64,000 bases of DNA from Anaerolineales bacterium UBA6055 (GCA_002428985.1 DIYL01000055.1:324835-388834); one strand, 5' to 3'. Shown: positions 18,591 through 27,226, counted from the stretch's first letter. Translations and numbers: made by a program. The notes: generated by a model from the sequence alone, not told the origin.

Positions 18591-19952
18591 ATGGTCACGC
18601 ATGAATTCAAAGATACAACAGGTGGTTTTCTCGGTTTACAGAATTTTGGCAAGTTTCGAGGTGATCCATTTGGGTTTTTGCTAGAACGGGTTGAAGAACA
18701 GGGCGATGTGGCGTTTTTTCGATTAGGTCCAATGATTGATATGTATCTGGTATCCAATCCAGATTATATCCGTGAGCTGTTGGTGAAGCATTGGGAGACA
18801 ACTGTCAAATGGTCACGGATGGCAAATGCAATTGCCTCGGTTGCCCCTTATGTTTTAAGTAATTTGGAAAGCAATATATGGCGTAAACATCGTAAACTGC
18901 TAACTCCTGCATTTCATACCCAGAGAATTCAAGCATATTTGGAATTGATGCAACGACATGCTGATCGAATGGTTGGTACATGGTCGAATGGTCAAGTACA
19001 TGACATGGTCGAGAGCATGACTGAAGCAACGATGGGGATTATCGGCGAAATCTTATTCGATATTCCAGATATTGAGCAAGAAGCTTCTGAACTGAGCCAA
19101 GCGCTTGATGTATTGCTTGAACAGATTGTGATAGATTCTGGAGCGTTATTTATATTGCCCAAGTGGTTACCGACTGAACGTCACAAACGTGAACGCGAAG
19201 CTCGTGAGCATTTTGTCACTTATTTAGACTTGCTCATACAACAACGTCGTGCTGAGGGTGTTGATCATGGTGATGTATTGTCATCATTAATTGATGCGAA
19301 AGATGCCGAGACTGGTGAAATGTTAACCGACGATATGATCCGTGGCGAATTATATGGATTATTCCTTGCTGGACACGAAACAACATCCATCTGGGTTACA
19401 TGGGCATTATATGCACTAGCAAAATATCCCGAATATCAGATCTTGCTACATCGCGAAATTGTTGATGTGATCGGTGATGGCGACATCACAATGGATACAT
19501 TGGGGCAATTACCTGTGATGAATAAGATACTGAATGAAACATTACGCATGTTCCCGCCTGCATGGTCTTTACTGTTTCGCGAAGCCGCTGCTGATATCCC
19601 ACTTGGTGACGGTAAAGTCGTTATACCTAAAGGTGGTGTGATTTACATCAGCCCGTATGTACAACATCATTTACCCCAATATTGGGATGACCCACATGTA
19701 TTTGACCCATCGCGCTTTGACAACGGCTGGAAAGATCGCATTCCGAATTATGCCTATATGCCATTTAGTGGTGGTCCAAGAGTATGCCTTGGATCGCATA
19801 TGGCAGATATGGAAGCAAAAGTTTTATTGGCAACAATCATCAAAGACTATTCCGTGGAAATTGCAGATCCTGAACACGACTTCTGGATGAATGCAGGTTT
19901 TACTTTACGTCCTTATCCGAATATGCCGTTGCGTGTGCGCCGTCGAACCTAA
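18591..19952 (+). CDS. Cytochrome P450
   Basis: A 453-residue soluble P450 with all hallmarks: I-helix GHETTSIWVTWAL, K-helix ETLR, and the heme loop FSGGPRVCLG with the thiolate ligand C399. The N-terminus lacks a membrane anchor. It resembles the CYP102/CYP4-like group that oxidises fatty acids or terpenoids, but substrate cannot be assigned. AGGAG precedes the start. Its stop codon overlaps the start of an ATP-grasp gene by one base, so the two products are made together. No ferredoxin or reductase gene is adjacent. Confidence 0.93.
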   Translation: MVTHEFKDTTGGFLGLQNFGKFRGDPFGFLLERVEEQGDVAFFRLGPMIDMYLVSNPDYIRELLVKHWETTVKWSRMANAIASVAPYVLSNLESNIWRKHRKLLTPAFHTQRIQAYLELMQRHADRMVGTWSNGQVHDMVESMTEATMGIIGEILFDIPDIEQEASELSQALDVLLEQIVIDSGALFILPKWLPTERHKREREAREHFVTYLDLLIQQRRAEGVDHGDVLSSLIDAKDAETGEMLTDDMIRGELYGLFLAGHETTSIWVTWALYALAKYPEYQILLHREIVDVIGDGDITMDTLGQLPVMNKILNETLRMFPPAWSLLFREAAADIPLGDGKVVIPKGGVIYISPYVQHHLPQYWDDPHVFDPSRFDNGWKDRIPNYAYMPFSGGPRVCLGSHMADMEAKVLLATIIKDYSVEIADPEHDFWMNAGFTLRPYPNMPLRVRRRT

Positions 19953-20803
19953 TGTCGATTTTACACAAACAACGTCTCAGCATTTTTCAACTCAAAGATG
20001 CCATATGGCTCATTACAAAGCCGACAGGTATTGCGATCTATGATTTTGACTTTAAGAAATTCTTCGAGTGCAAACATCACTGGCGATTGCCCACCCCATT
20101 CACAGCAGTTGCGCGTATTGGCGCAGTCGAAGACTACCCGACGTTCTATTCTGGGCTTAAAGCCGAGGGCATCGAGTTTATTCATACACCAGAGCAGTAT
20201 GCGCAATGCGGGGAATTACCGAATTGGTATCCACTGATTGAAGATCTAACACCGAAAAGTGTATGGTTTGATGGTGTACCCACTGTCAAAGCGGTGACTG
20301 ATCAATTTGATTTCCCATTATTCATTAAAGGTGCACGACAGACGAGCAAGCATAATAAAAGCTTATCGATTATCGAAAACCTTGACCATCTCACAATGAC
20401 ACTAATGGCGTACCAAAATGACCCCATCTTGCACTGGCAACAGTTGGTGTGTCGGGAGTACGTCAAATTACGGTCAGTTTGGGCGCCATATGCAGACGAA
20501 ATCCCACCATCCTATGAATTTCGCACCTTCTGGTGGAAACGTCAGTTTGTCGGGGCAGGGCGATACTGGTATCTCGCGCCTGATTATCAGTGGACTGAAG
20601 ATGAGAAGCACAACGCACTTTCAGTTGCCGGAGAAGTCGCGAAACGTGTTGATGTACCTTTTCTTGTTGTCGATGTGGCTCAAACCGAAAATGGTGAGTG
20701 GATAGCGATTGAGTGCAATGATGGTCAAGAAAGCGGCTACGCCGGATTATCACCGTTTGTTCTCTGGCGGAATATCGCTCAGATCGAAACCAGCTCAGTG
20801 TGA
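19952..20803 (+). CDS. ATP-grasp domain protein (R2K/DUF4343-like)
   Basis: A 283-residue protein starting inside the P450 stop (TAATG). The second half has ATP-grasp features: FPLFIKGARQTSKHNKSL as the nucleotide-binding strand and lysine, YEFRTFWW, and the metal-binding end LVVDVAQTENGEWIAIECND. The N-terminal 110 residues are a pre-ATP-grasp-like region. Such enzymes join a carboxylate to an amine through an acyl-phosphate. Coupling to a P450 suggests joint modification of one small molecule or peptide; that is inference. Confidence 0.7.
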   Translation: MSILHKQRLSIFQLKDAIWLITKPTGIAIYDFDFKKFFECKHHWRLPTPFTAVARIGAVEDYPTFYSGLKAEGIEFIHTPEQYAQCGELPNWYPLIEDLTPKSVWFDGVPTVKAVTDQFDFPLFIKGARQTSKHNKSLSIIENLDHLTMTLMAYQNDPILHWQQLVCREYVKLRSVWAPYADEIPPSYEFRTFWWKRQFVGAGRYWYLAPDYQWTEDEKHNALSVAGEVAKRVDVPFLVVDVAQTENGEWIAIECNDGQESGYAGLSPFVLWRNIAQIETSSV

Positions 20804-20831
20804 GTTTTATATGACCATGACGTGCTATCTG

Positions 20832-21200
20832 TTATGTTAAATCAAATGCGAACCATCTACTTTGACGCATTGTATCAATTATGTGGTCATACTCGTTAAT
20901 ATCATCGAAATCGAACCGGATGATTGGTTTGGTATAGAATTCAATATACTTTTCTATTCTATTGCGCCTTCCAACTTCTCGGTATTCGAGTACCAGTTTC
21001 TGGCTTCTGGCAAACTCCTCGTCAGATAGTGCTGAGTTTAGCTTTCTGTCTTCTTTGATATTTTCAGGATCAGTAACCCAATCGCGGTAACGCTGATAGC
21101 ACTCTATAAAGCTAATTTCGTGCTTTTCTCCATCATTATTCTAATAGAGTAGAAGGTGCTCAGTGACCTCAAGAATGTTGTTTTCATTCATAGAATCCAT
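20832..21200 (-). pseudogene. Small gene interrupted by an in-frame amber codon
   Basis: From ATG 21200 a single frame reads 19 codons, hits TAG at 21143-21141, then continues open for 102 codons to TAA at 20834-20832. The downstream part has normal protein composition (ECYQRYRDWVTDPENIKED, then RIEKYIEFYTKPIIRFD) and no alternative start codon near its beginning. The simplest reading is a nonsense mutation in a gene of about 122 codons. A sequencing error or suppression cannot be excluded. Family not recognised. Confidence 0.6.
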
Positions 21201-21223
21201 AACCGTCTAATAGAATTATTATG

Positions 21224-21268
21224 CATGAAAATCTTCGCTCAGTGGATCGCGCCCTTTAGGATACATAT
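21224..21268. repeat. 45-bp direct repeat, copy A
   Basis: Matches 23248-23292 in 41 of 45 positions in the same orientation. On the minus strand both copies encode the end of a peptide (MYPKGRDP, M or L, SEDFH, one residue, stop), so they look like the 3' ends of two related coding sequences. The open stretch on copy A is only about 38 codons. The copies bracket the MFS transporter. Confidence 0.65.
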
Positions 21269-21510
21269 CCCGTATCGACAGTACTACCATCCGATGATAA
21301 CATCCAGACGGTTCCCGCAACTGGCGACTGATCGCTCACATGCTTCGCAAGTCACCCCTACCGAGATGCGGCACGGATCGCATCATGGGTTTTCCACTTT
21401 TGAACAATTAAGGGGTTTGCTGATTGGCAGTTGAGAATCTCTGGTATAGTGGGATAGTTCCTTTGTCATTTTGTACTCTACTTACGAACCATGGTGTGTC
21501 CGGGGGACTT

Positions 21511-22884
21511 ATGCAATCTTCGCAATCAGTTAAAGTTGGAAATCGTTGGGCCGTAATTATTGGCGCATTTGTCGTACATGTGATTCTTGGCACCGTGTAC
21601 GCATTCAGCGTTTTTGTGAGTCCACTGGAAATGGAATTTGGCTGGACTCGCACCACGACCCAACTCGCATTTTCTGTTGCACTGGTGATGTTCGCCATTG
21701 TGATGATCCCGGCAGGTCGCTTGCAGGACAAAATTGGTCCGCGCAAAGTCGCCATGATCGGCGGTATATTGACCGGCGTAGCTTTCTTGCTGGCATCGGT
21801 TTTAGTATCGGCGGATCGTCCCTGGGCGTTATATTTGACCTACGGCGTACTGGGTGGTGCTGGTCTCGGTTTTAGTTACGGCTCCCCGATTGCGGCGGCG
21901 ATTAAGTGGTTTCCGGATAAGAAAGGCTTGATTACCGGCTTGGCCCTGACTGGAATGGGGGCTGGTGCGCTATTCTTCGCCGGGCCAGCCACAACGCTGC
22001 TGCTGCCCCCTGGGATAGGTGGCGAAATCATGGGTATTTCGCAGATTGTGCTGATCGGTATTGGTGTTGAAGAAGGCGGCGGCTTCGGCGTGGGTTGGCG
22101 TATGTTCTTCGTTCTACACGGTCTGTTCAGTGCGGCGGTGATTATTCTGGGCGCATCTTTGCTGCGGAACCCACCGGAGGGTTGGTTACCGCCTGGTTAT
22201 GAACCGCCTGCCCGGTCGAACAACGCCAAGGAGGATGTGGACTGGCGTGAGATGCTCAACACACCGCTGGCCGCCATGCTGTGGCTGACTTTCATCTTTG
22301 GGGCGACCTCTGGTCTGATGGCGATTGGTCAATGGACACCGCTCATGGGCGAGATTCTGGGCGATCAGACCTTCGCGCCGGAATGGATGGGCACGTTTGG
22401 TCGCTTCCTCGAACCGGTGGCGATCCTCGCGATCTTCAACGCCGGTGGACGTATCTTTTGGGGACGGGTTAGCGATTGGATTGATCGCCCCCGGGCCATG
22501 ATGATAATGTTCCTAGCGCAGGGCATGGCTTTCATGCTGCTGCCTAGTGTCTCCGATTCGATGACTGTCTTTTTCGCATCGGCCTGGGTCGGCCTGAACT
22601 TTGGTGGCACGATGGCGTTGTTCCCATCTGCGACAGCAGATTATTTTGGTTCCAAGAATTTCGGTGTCAACTACGGCTGGATTTTCACCGCCTATGGTAT
22701 TGCCGGGGTTCTGGGGCCGGTGGCTGGAGCGGTGCTGTACGATGTCACCGGACAGTACGTGCTGGCCTTTGTCTTTGCCGGAGTGCTGTGCTTCATGGCT
22801 GCGGTTAGCAGTGTCGTCGTCTGGGGTCTAGCACGACTGCGCGAAACAATGGCACTTGTCGGCTTGGATGAAGTGGCGCAATGA
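21511..22884 (+). CDS. MFS transporter, oxalate/formate antiporter (OFA) family
   Basis: 457 residues from ATG 21511, chosen for the GGGGGA ribosome site 4-5 nt upstream. Twelve helices are apparent, with OFA features: GTVYAFSVFVSPLEMEFGWTR in the first helix region, GRLQDKIGPRKVAMIGG between helices 2 and 3, and the matching GRVSDWIDRPRAMMI in the second half. Members exchange oxalate/formate or carry other monocarboxylates. The gene uses far more G/C at third positions than its neighbours and lies between pseudogene remnants and two direct repeats, which suggests acquisition by transfer. Confidence 0.87.
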   Translation: MQSSQSVKVGNRWAVIIGAFVVHVILGTVYAFSVFVSPLEMEFGWTRTTTQLAFSVALVMFAIVMIPAGRLQDKIGPRKVAMIGGILTGVAFLLASVLVSADRPWALYLTYGVLGGAGLGFSYGSPIAAAIKWFPDKKGLITGLALTGMGAGALFFAGPATTLLLPPGIGGEIMGISQIVLIGIGVEEGGGFGVGWRMFFVLHGLFSAAVIILGASLLRNPPEGWLPPGYEPPARSNNAKEDVDWREMLNTPLAAMLWLTFIFGATSGLMAIGQWTPLMGEILGDQTFAPEWMGTFGRFLEPVAILAIFNAGGRIFWGRVSDWIDRPRAMMIMFLAQGMAFMLLPSVSDSMTVFFASAWVGLNFGGTMALFPSATADYFGSKNFGVNYGWIFTAYGIAGVLGPVAGAVLYDVTGQYVLAFVFAGVLCFMAAVSSVVVWGLARLRETMALVGLDEVAQ

Positions 22885-22931
22885 GCCATCGCCGTCAGAG
22901 ACCATGTGAGACCCACACTGACAAGTTCATT

Positions 22932-23150
22932 TTACATTACACGTGCTTCAATACTGCGAATATATTCAAGGTTTCTATCATAACTCAAGACACCATGTGA
23001 CACAGCTACACGGTTGCCATCTGGCGACCATGACATGCTACTCACATTGCGATAAACGCAAAAGGCATTCCAGTGGGCTGTCACAATAGGATTCAGGCTT
23101 GTTATCATCCAGATGCACAAACAGATAGAATAAGGATGTTTGATCATCAC
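22932..23150 (-). pseudogene. Remnant of a secreted beta-propeller (WD40/PD40) protein
   Basis: A 72-codon frame whose centre reads SSMSWSPDGNRVAVSH, a canonical propeller-repeat strand, after a hydrophobic opening resembling a signal peptide. It stops after one repeat, while real propellers need four or more, so this is probably the 5' stub of a truncated gene. It lies just downstream of the foreign-looking MFS gene on the opposite strand. The rest of 22885-23262 shows nothing else I can support apart from the second 45-bp repeat. Confidence 0.4.
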
Positions 23151-23247
23151 ATATTCCTTGCTGTTTACGTCAGTGCGATGTCTGATGTCAAACCTGTGTC
23201 AGTGTTTTACTATATTTGTCATCCAAAATACGATTAGCAGTCCTACC

Positions 23248-23292
23248 CATGAAAATCTTCGCTCATTGGGTCGCGACCTTTGGGATACATAT
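23248..23292. repeat. 45-bp direct repeat, copy B
   Basis: Second copy of the element at 21224-21268. On the minus strand it encodes MYPKGRDPMSEDFHG and a stop, in a frame shifted from the C-terminus of the membrane protein at 23263-23610, which instead ends IPKVATQ. The overlap suggests that this membrane-protein gene once ended with the repeat peptide and suffered a small indel. Confidence 0.6.
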
Positions 23293-23610
23293 GTAGATTG
23301 GGTGTGTGATATGCCCTTGTCGTAACTCTGCAAGATGATAAGACATCACATGCGGGAATGCGTCAATCTCATCCATGATATTGAGATGATTTTCTAGCCA
23401 GTCGGAGATAATCAACAACACACCGATGAAGAACATCAGCGCGACAAATCCAGCAAATGAAAATGGAATTGCTGTCTCGGCTGAGATAAACCAGAGTGCG
23501 CCTACGACTGTACAAAAGATTGCGAATCCGACCATACTCAGGCCGAGTATTCTGTCAATACGTTTCAAAAAGGCGTGTAAGTCGGTATTCTTGGGTTTTT
23601 CTTTTTCCAT
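23263..23610 (-). CDS. Hypothetical two-helix membrane protein, possible frameshifted end
   Basis: A 115-residue protein with a charged N-terminus, two membrane helices (about 22-45 and 51-70) and a C-terminal soluble tail. It follows the dioxygenase gene by 17 bp on the same strand. No family was recognised. The last dozen residues overlap the 45-bp repeat and are probably out of the ancestral frame. No clear ribosome site is visible, so expression may depend on coupling to the gene upstream. Confidence 0.5.
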   Translation of the reverse strand: MEKEKPKNTDLHAFLKRIDRILGLSMVGFAIFCTVVGALWFISAETAIPFSFAGFVALMFFIGVLLIISDWLENHLNIMDEIDAFPHVMSYHLAELRQGHITHPIYICIPKVATQ

Positions 23611-23627
23611 GATGTGCTTATCGTCGC

Positions 23628-24407
23628 CTAATCATCGAATGGAATCGGTGGTGCGCCCCCTCCAAACGGCGCATCAGGACGGTCATACTCACCCATTAAT
23701 GCGCGACGGAGTGGGGTTGTTCGTTCCAAAAATTCTGCGCTAGTCTCAAAACGATCCGAGCGTCGAACCCATGGCGGACTATAAATGTAGTGCATGTTAT
23801 AGCGATCAAAATCTTGGTCATTGGGCATCGGTGAATGCCACATCCCATTATGAAACAGTAAAACTGCCCCAGCTTTACACAATACATTATGTTGAATCGG
23901 AGAGGCTTTCAGGGCTTTACGTTGATGCTCTGGTAGTGGAACCGGGCTACGATGACTACCGGGGATCATCATCATATTGCCCATCATCTCGTGCGATTGA
24001 TCTGTTAAGCTGTAACTCGCACGGAGTTGAAGCAGTGGCAGTGGGTAGCTGAGTTTGCTAAATTGATACATGCCAGACCCATCTTGATGCCAACCAATAC
24101 TTCCACTATTGGCTTTTTGCACGGTACACCATGCCGATTGCAACACAAATTGATCACTATAAAGTGCACGGACTTTTGGCAAGACTGCTGGATGGTCAAT
24201 CAGGTTTTCAATTGCGGATTCGGTTTCAAACCCTTTGCCAATTTGTCGCCAGACTTCCGTGGTATCGGCGTGAATTCGCTTGGAGGCTTCGAGTGTGTCT
24301 TCAATTTCTTGGTCTGTCAACACATCTTCGATCATGAGATAACCAAATGACTCGAACATGAAACGTTCATCATCTGTCATTGGTCCGGGTTGGGCAATCG
24401 GTAACAT
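23628..24407 (-). CDS. Phytanoyl-CoA dioxygenase (PhyH) family oxygenase
   Basis: A 259-residue Fe(II)/2-oxoglutarate oxygenase. The iron facial triad is visible: H107 and D109 in GWHQDGSG and the distal H191 in NGMWHSPM. The fold begins with the typical FESFGYLMIEDVLTDQEIE. GAGG precedes the start. PhyH members hydroxylate lipids, amino acids or secondary metabolites; the substrate here is unknown. It is divergent from the RraA-like gene across 168 bp. Confidence 0.87.
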   Translation of the reverse strand: MLPIAQPGPMTDDERFMFESFGYLMIEDVLTDQEIEDTLEASKRIHADTTEVWRQIGKGFETESAIENLIDHPAVLPKVRALYSDQFVLQSAWCTVQKANSGSIGWHQDGSGMYQFSKLSYPLPLLQLRASYSLTDQSHEMMGNMMMIPGSHRSPVPLPEHQRKALKASPIQHNVLCKAGAVLLFHNGMWHSPMPNDQDFDRYNMHYIYSPPWVRRSDRFETSAEFLERTTPLRRALMGEYDRPDAPFGGGAPPIPFDD

Positions 24408-24575
24408 CGTAATCCTCTATCTATAATTAAATCTATTCAGATTAAAAGTATATCGTGATGAAACCAAATTGGCGACTAAATATAAGTCGAATTGCATTGT
24501 GATGCTTCATAAAATATGCACTGATGTTGTCGCTGCGTTATACTGTCTATTATTTGAAATTAAGGAGATTATTTC

Positions 24576-25301
24576 ATGGCAGACATTAGTGCAACTGTAT
24601 TGGATACGCTACGACAATATGATACCCCGACGATCTGCAATGTCATCGAGCTATTTGATGTACGCCCACGTAATCAAGGGTATATGAATAAGACGATCAA
24701 AGCTGCCTATGCGGATTTGCCTCCTATGGTTGGCTTTGCTGCTACGGCGACGCATCGCTCCTATATCAACCCCATTGATAAATCGGCATACTCGGCACTC
24801 ACGGACCAGATTGAACGCTTCAGTGATCTATCCGGTCCACCGGTAATTGTCTTCCAAGATTTAGATGGTGATCAAGCTGCGGCGACGTTTGGCGAGGTGA
24901 TGTGTAGCACCTATAAAGCATTTGGGGCAGTTGGTCTCATCACCAGTGGACCCGGACGTGATATGGAACAGGTGCGCGCGATTGACTTTCCCGTGTTTAC
25001 GGACGGAGTTGTGTGTTCGCACGGCTATAACCACATCATTGGTGTGCATGTGCCTGTACAAGTCGGTGGGATTACAGTGTCACCGAATGACTTGTTACAC
25101 GGTGATGTCAATGGCGTAACCGATATTCCAGTCGATATTGCGGCTGATATTGCGGATGCTTGTGGGGAATTCGTCGCTGCTGAAATGGTTGTGATTGATC
25201 TGGCACAAAATGGTTCACCAACACTTGCTGAGTGGAAAGAGGCCAATGCCGAAAAATCACGTCTAATTGCAGACCTCAAAAACCGCATTCGTAAGGTGTA
25301 A
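24576..25301 (+). CDS. RraA-like protein (HMG/CHA aldolase family)
   Basis: A 241-residue member of the RraA/demethylmenaquinone-methyltransferase-like fold, with AAGGAG before the start. Conserved parts: YDTPTICNVIELF at the N-terminus, the metal and oxyanion loop FGEVMCSTYKAFGAVG followed by TSGPGRDMEQVRAID, and HGDVNGVTDIP. The GRD Arg-Asp pair fits the class II pyruvate aldolases (4-hydroxy-4-methyl-2-oxoglutarate type) better than a pure RNase E inhibitor. Flanking dioxygenase genes suggest a role in degrading a hydroxylated carbon compound; substrate unproven. Confidence 0.8.
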   Translation: MADISATVLDTLRQYDTPTICNVIELFDVRPRNQGYMNKTIKAAYADLPPMVGFAATATHRSYINPIDKSAYSALTDQIERFSDLSGPPVIVFQDLDGDQAAATFGEVMCSTYKAFGAVGLITSGPGRDMEQVRAIDFPVFTDGVVCSHGYNHIIGVHVPVQVGGITVSPNDLLHGDVNGVTDIPVDIAADIADACGEFVAAEMVVIDLAQNGSPTLAEWKEANAEKSRLIADLKNRIRKV

Positions 25302-25325
25302 ACTATCGACTATACGTATGATAAA

Positions 25326-25370
25326 GCCTCTACCCCAATTACATTCTCTTTCATCGGTTAGGGTAGAGGC
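25326..25370 (+). terminator. Hairpin downstream of the RraA-like gene
   Basis: A perfect 10-bp stem, GCCTCTACCC/GGGTAGAGGC, with a 25-nt loop begins 24 bp after the stop codon. The following bases are AT-rich without a U-run, so it may be a terminator or an mRNA 3' end stabiliser. Confidence 0.5.
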
Positions 25371-25495
25371 ATTAATAGAAATAACTCGTTTTGCACATAT
25401 TACGCTTCGTATTTATTTTTATAGTATCTTCTACAGCCAAACATTAAGCAAATCAGCCTCCCTCATGCGTTCTCATCAATTACATATCTGTATTT

Positions 25496-25525
25496 GTTGA
25501 CAGTGTCTACTATTTGGAATATACT
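25496..25525 (+). promoter_or_regulatory. Strong promoter with operator over its -35 box
   Basis: TTGACA (25497-25502), 17-bp spacer, TATACT (25520-25525). The -35 box is embedded in a 15-bp near-palindrome, GTTGACAGTGTCTAC (25496-25510), one mismatch from perfect symmetry. It drives the small gene at 25601. Confidence 0.75.
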
Positions 25526-25539
25526 GGTTTTAAATAGAA

Positions 25540-25554
25540 GTAGACACTGTCTAC
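25540..25554. promoter_or_regulatory. Second operator, perfect 15-bp palindrome
   Basis: GTAGACACTGTCTAC is perfectly symmetric about one central base and matches the site at 25496-25510 in 13 of 15 positions. It lies just downstream of the expected transcription start. Centre-to-centre distance is 44 bp, about four helical turns. The arrangement is typical of TetR-like repressors, but no such gene is in the window. Confidence 0.7.
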
Positions 25555-25600
25555 TAAAGCTTTGTCCAAATTTCAACTGTAATCTTGAAGGAGACAACAA

Positions 25601-26035
25601 ATGGTCAGTAAAACGTATGAGTCCGGTGCAGAAATACGCAAAAATCGTGAACGCCTCTATAGCATTGATACGAGCGATAGTGAGGTGGTCGTTTATGTAA
25701 ACTGGATGTATGCTCGTAATCTACGCGGATTATGGTGGATGATCCGTAATATTGGGAATATCGGTCAATTCTTGCGGGGAAGTGATGGTCTGTTAGATGT
25801 ATTTGTTAGTATGCAAGCCCCTCATAAAATGTTACTGGTCAGCTACTGGCGCGATCATGATGCACTGATGGGCGCTTTTCGCGATAAAAGCCACATTGAG
25901 ATGATGAAATATGTCTATAAAAACCCTGATGATCTAATTCTTGGTAACGAGACATATAATGCACCCTATTCCACACGTTACATCAATGCAAATGAAGGGC
26001 TTAGTCACCCGACCTTGCGCCAAATCACTACATAG
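25601..26035 (+). CDS. Small conserved-type protein, possibly DUF4188/ABM-like
   Basis: A 144-residue cytoplasmic protein with AAGGAG before the start. The layout (strand VVVYVNWMYARN, helix LRGLWWMIRNIGNIGQF, strand DVFVSMQAPHKMLLVSYWRD, helix HDALMGAFRDKSHIEMMK) is that of a dimeric alpha-beta barrel of the kind seen in DUF4188 and antibiotic-biosynthesis monooxygenase-like proteins. Family assignment is tentative. It is controlled by the best promoter-operator pair in this region, so it is probably made in bulk on derepression, perhaps handling a toxic or signalling compound. Confidence 0.6.
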   Translation: MVSKTYESGAEIRKNRERLYSIDTSDSEVVVYVNWMYARNLRGLWWMIRNIGNIGQFLRGSDGLLDVFVSMQAPHKMLLVSYWRDHDALMGAFRDKSHIEMMKYVYKNPDDLILGNETYNAPYSTRYINANEGLSHPTLRQITT

Positions 26036-26315
26036 CAGGCATCGATCTAAACAGATAACATAATTGGGACATGTGATTCTATGGAGCGCTATATGACAGG
26101 TCTTGCGTTTATGACAGTTTGCAAATCGTTCAAGTTCTTGAAAGCAAAGTGACTCATAACTTCACAAACAAAACACCTAGTGGCGTAAGGATAATATACC
26201 AAGAAGTCTGAGTCAAGCTGAGTAGACCGAGACTAACAACCCAAGAAGAATATCATCCTGAATCTGACGCGTCCCATGTTATAATCCTGTCATTATAAAT
26301 TTGATAACGGATAAT

Positions 26316-27224
26316 ATGATGCAATCCACACGTGACTATACCTTAACCAGTGATAAATATACTCTTTCAACTGCACCAAATCGCCTTGGTTGGCTCGTAC
26401 CATCAAATCCAAGCGATTCTATTGAAACACTACGGGAGCAATTTTTAGAACAGGGATATTTATGGTTACGTGGTATCCTCGATCGTGAGAAAGTGCTCAA
26501 ATTTCGTGAACGGTATTTTTCGACGATGCAACATAGTGGATTGCTAAAAGAGGGTGCACCTGTTGTTGATGGGATCTATAGTAACGGGGATGTCAGTCAA
26601 AGCACATTAAACAAAGCCAAAGCCGAACTTGTGCGCAGCTCAGCATACGAGTCATTTTGCCTGTCGGATGAAATCTGGCAATTCTATGAACAACTACTTG
26701 GTGATGCAGTTTATTTACATAAGCGTAAACTTATCCGACATGTTGCACCACAAACAACAATTGCAACGGGTGCACATTATGACCTCGTCTATTTGCGTGG
26801 CGGGACTGATAGCGTCTGCTCAAGTTGGATTCCCATTGGTGATATTCCTGTTGAGATGGGCGGATTAGTCTACCTGGAGAATTCACATCATATCGGACGT
26901 GAGATGGAAGCTGAGTTTTCACACAAAAGTGCCGAATTACCTCGTGATGAACAAATCAGTGCATACAATAAATTCATGGATAAAACCGGATGGCTGACCA
27001 AGGATTTACCTGCACTTGCTGATCGCACTGATTCCCGTTGGTTGATGGCAAACTATGAAGCTGGCGATATGGTCATTCACGGTGCGTATACAATCCATGC
27101 GTCGACCAATAATGTAGACCCTCAAGGACGGTTACGCCTCTCCACTGATATTCGTTATCAACGCCTACGTGAGGAAATTGATGTGCGCTGGAACAATCAT
27201 TGGTCATTAGATGACATGTTGTAG
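26316..27224 (+). CDS. Second phytanoyl-CoA dioxygenase (PhyH) family oxygenase
   Basis: About 302 residues from ATG 26316 (ATG 26319 and TTG 26301 are alternatives). The iron-binding H154 and D156 lie in TGAHYDLVYLRGG and the distal His (about 261) in AYTIHASTN; RLRLSTDIRYQR supplies the oxoglutarate-binding Arg. It differs clearly from the PhyH protein at 23628. The AraC gene starts 2 bp after its stop, so regulator and enzyme are co-transcribed. In the 280-bp upstream gap I see only a short direct repeat (TATGACAG twice, 18 bp apart, 26092-26117). Confidence 0.85.
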   Translation: MMQSTRDYTLTSDKYTLSTAPNRLGWLVPSNPSDSIETLREQFLEQGYLWLRGILDREKVLKFRERYFSTMQHSGLLKEGAPVVDGIYSNGDVSQSTLNKAKAELVRSSAYESFCLSDEIWQFYEQLLGDAVYLHKRKLIRHVAPQTTIATGAHYDLVYLRGGTDSVCSSWIPIGDIPVEMGGLVYLENSHHIGREMEAEFSHKSAELPRDEQISAYNKFMDKTGWLTKDLPALADRTDSRWLMANYEAGDMVIHGAYTIHASTNNVDPQGRLRLSTDIRYQRLREEIDVRWNNHWSLDDML

Positions 27225-27226
27225 GC

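Noticed and set aside
26092..26117. TATGACAG direct repeat resembling the phased AraC-type sites
   Set aside because: The period is 18 bp, not 21, and the left elements do not align, so it was not counted in the regulon.
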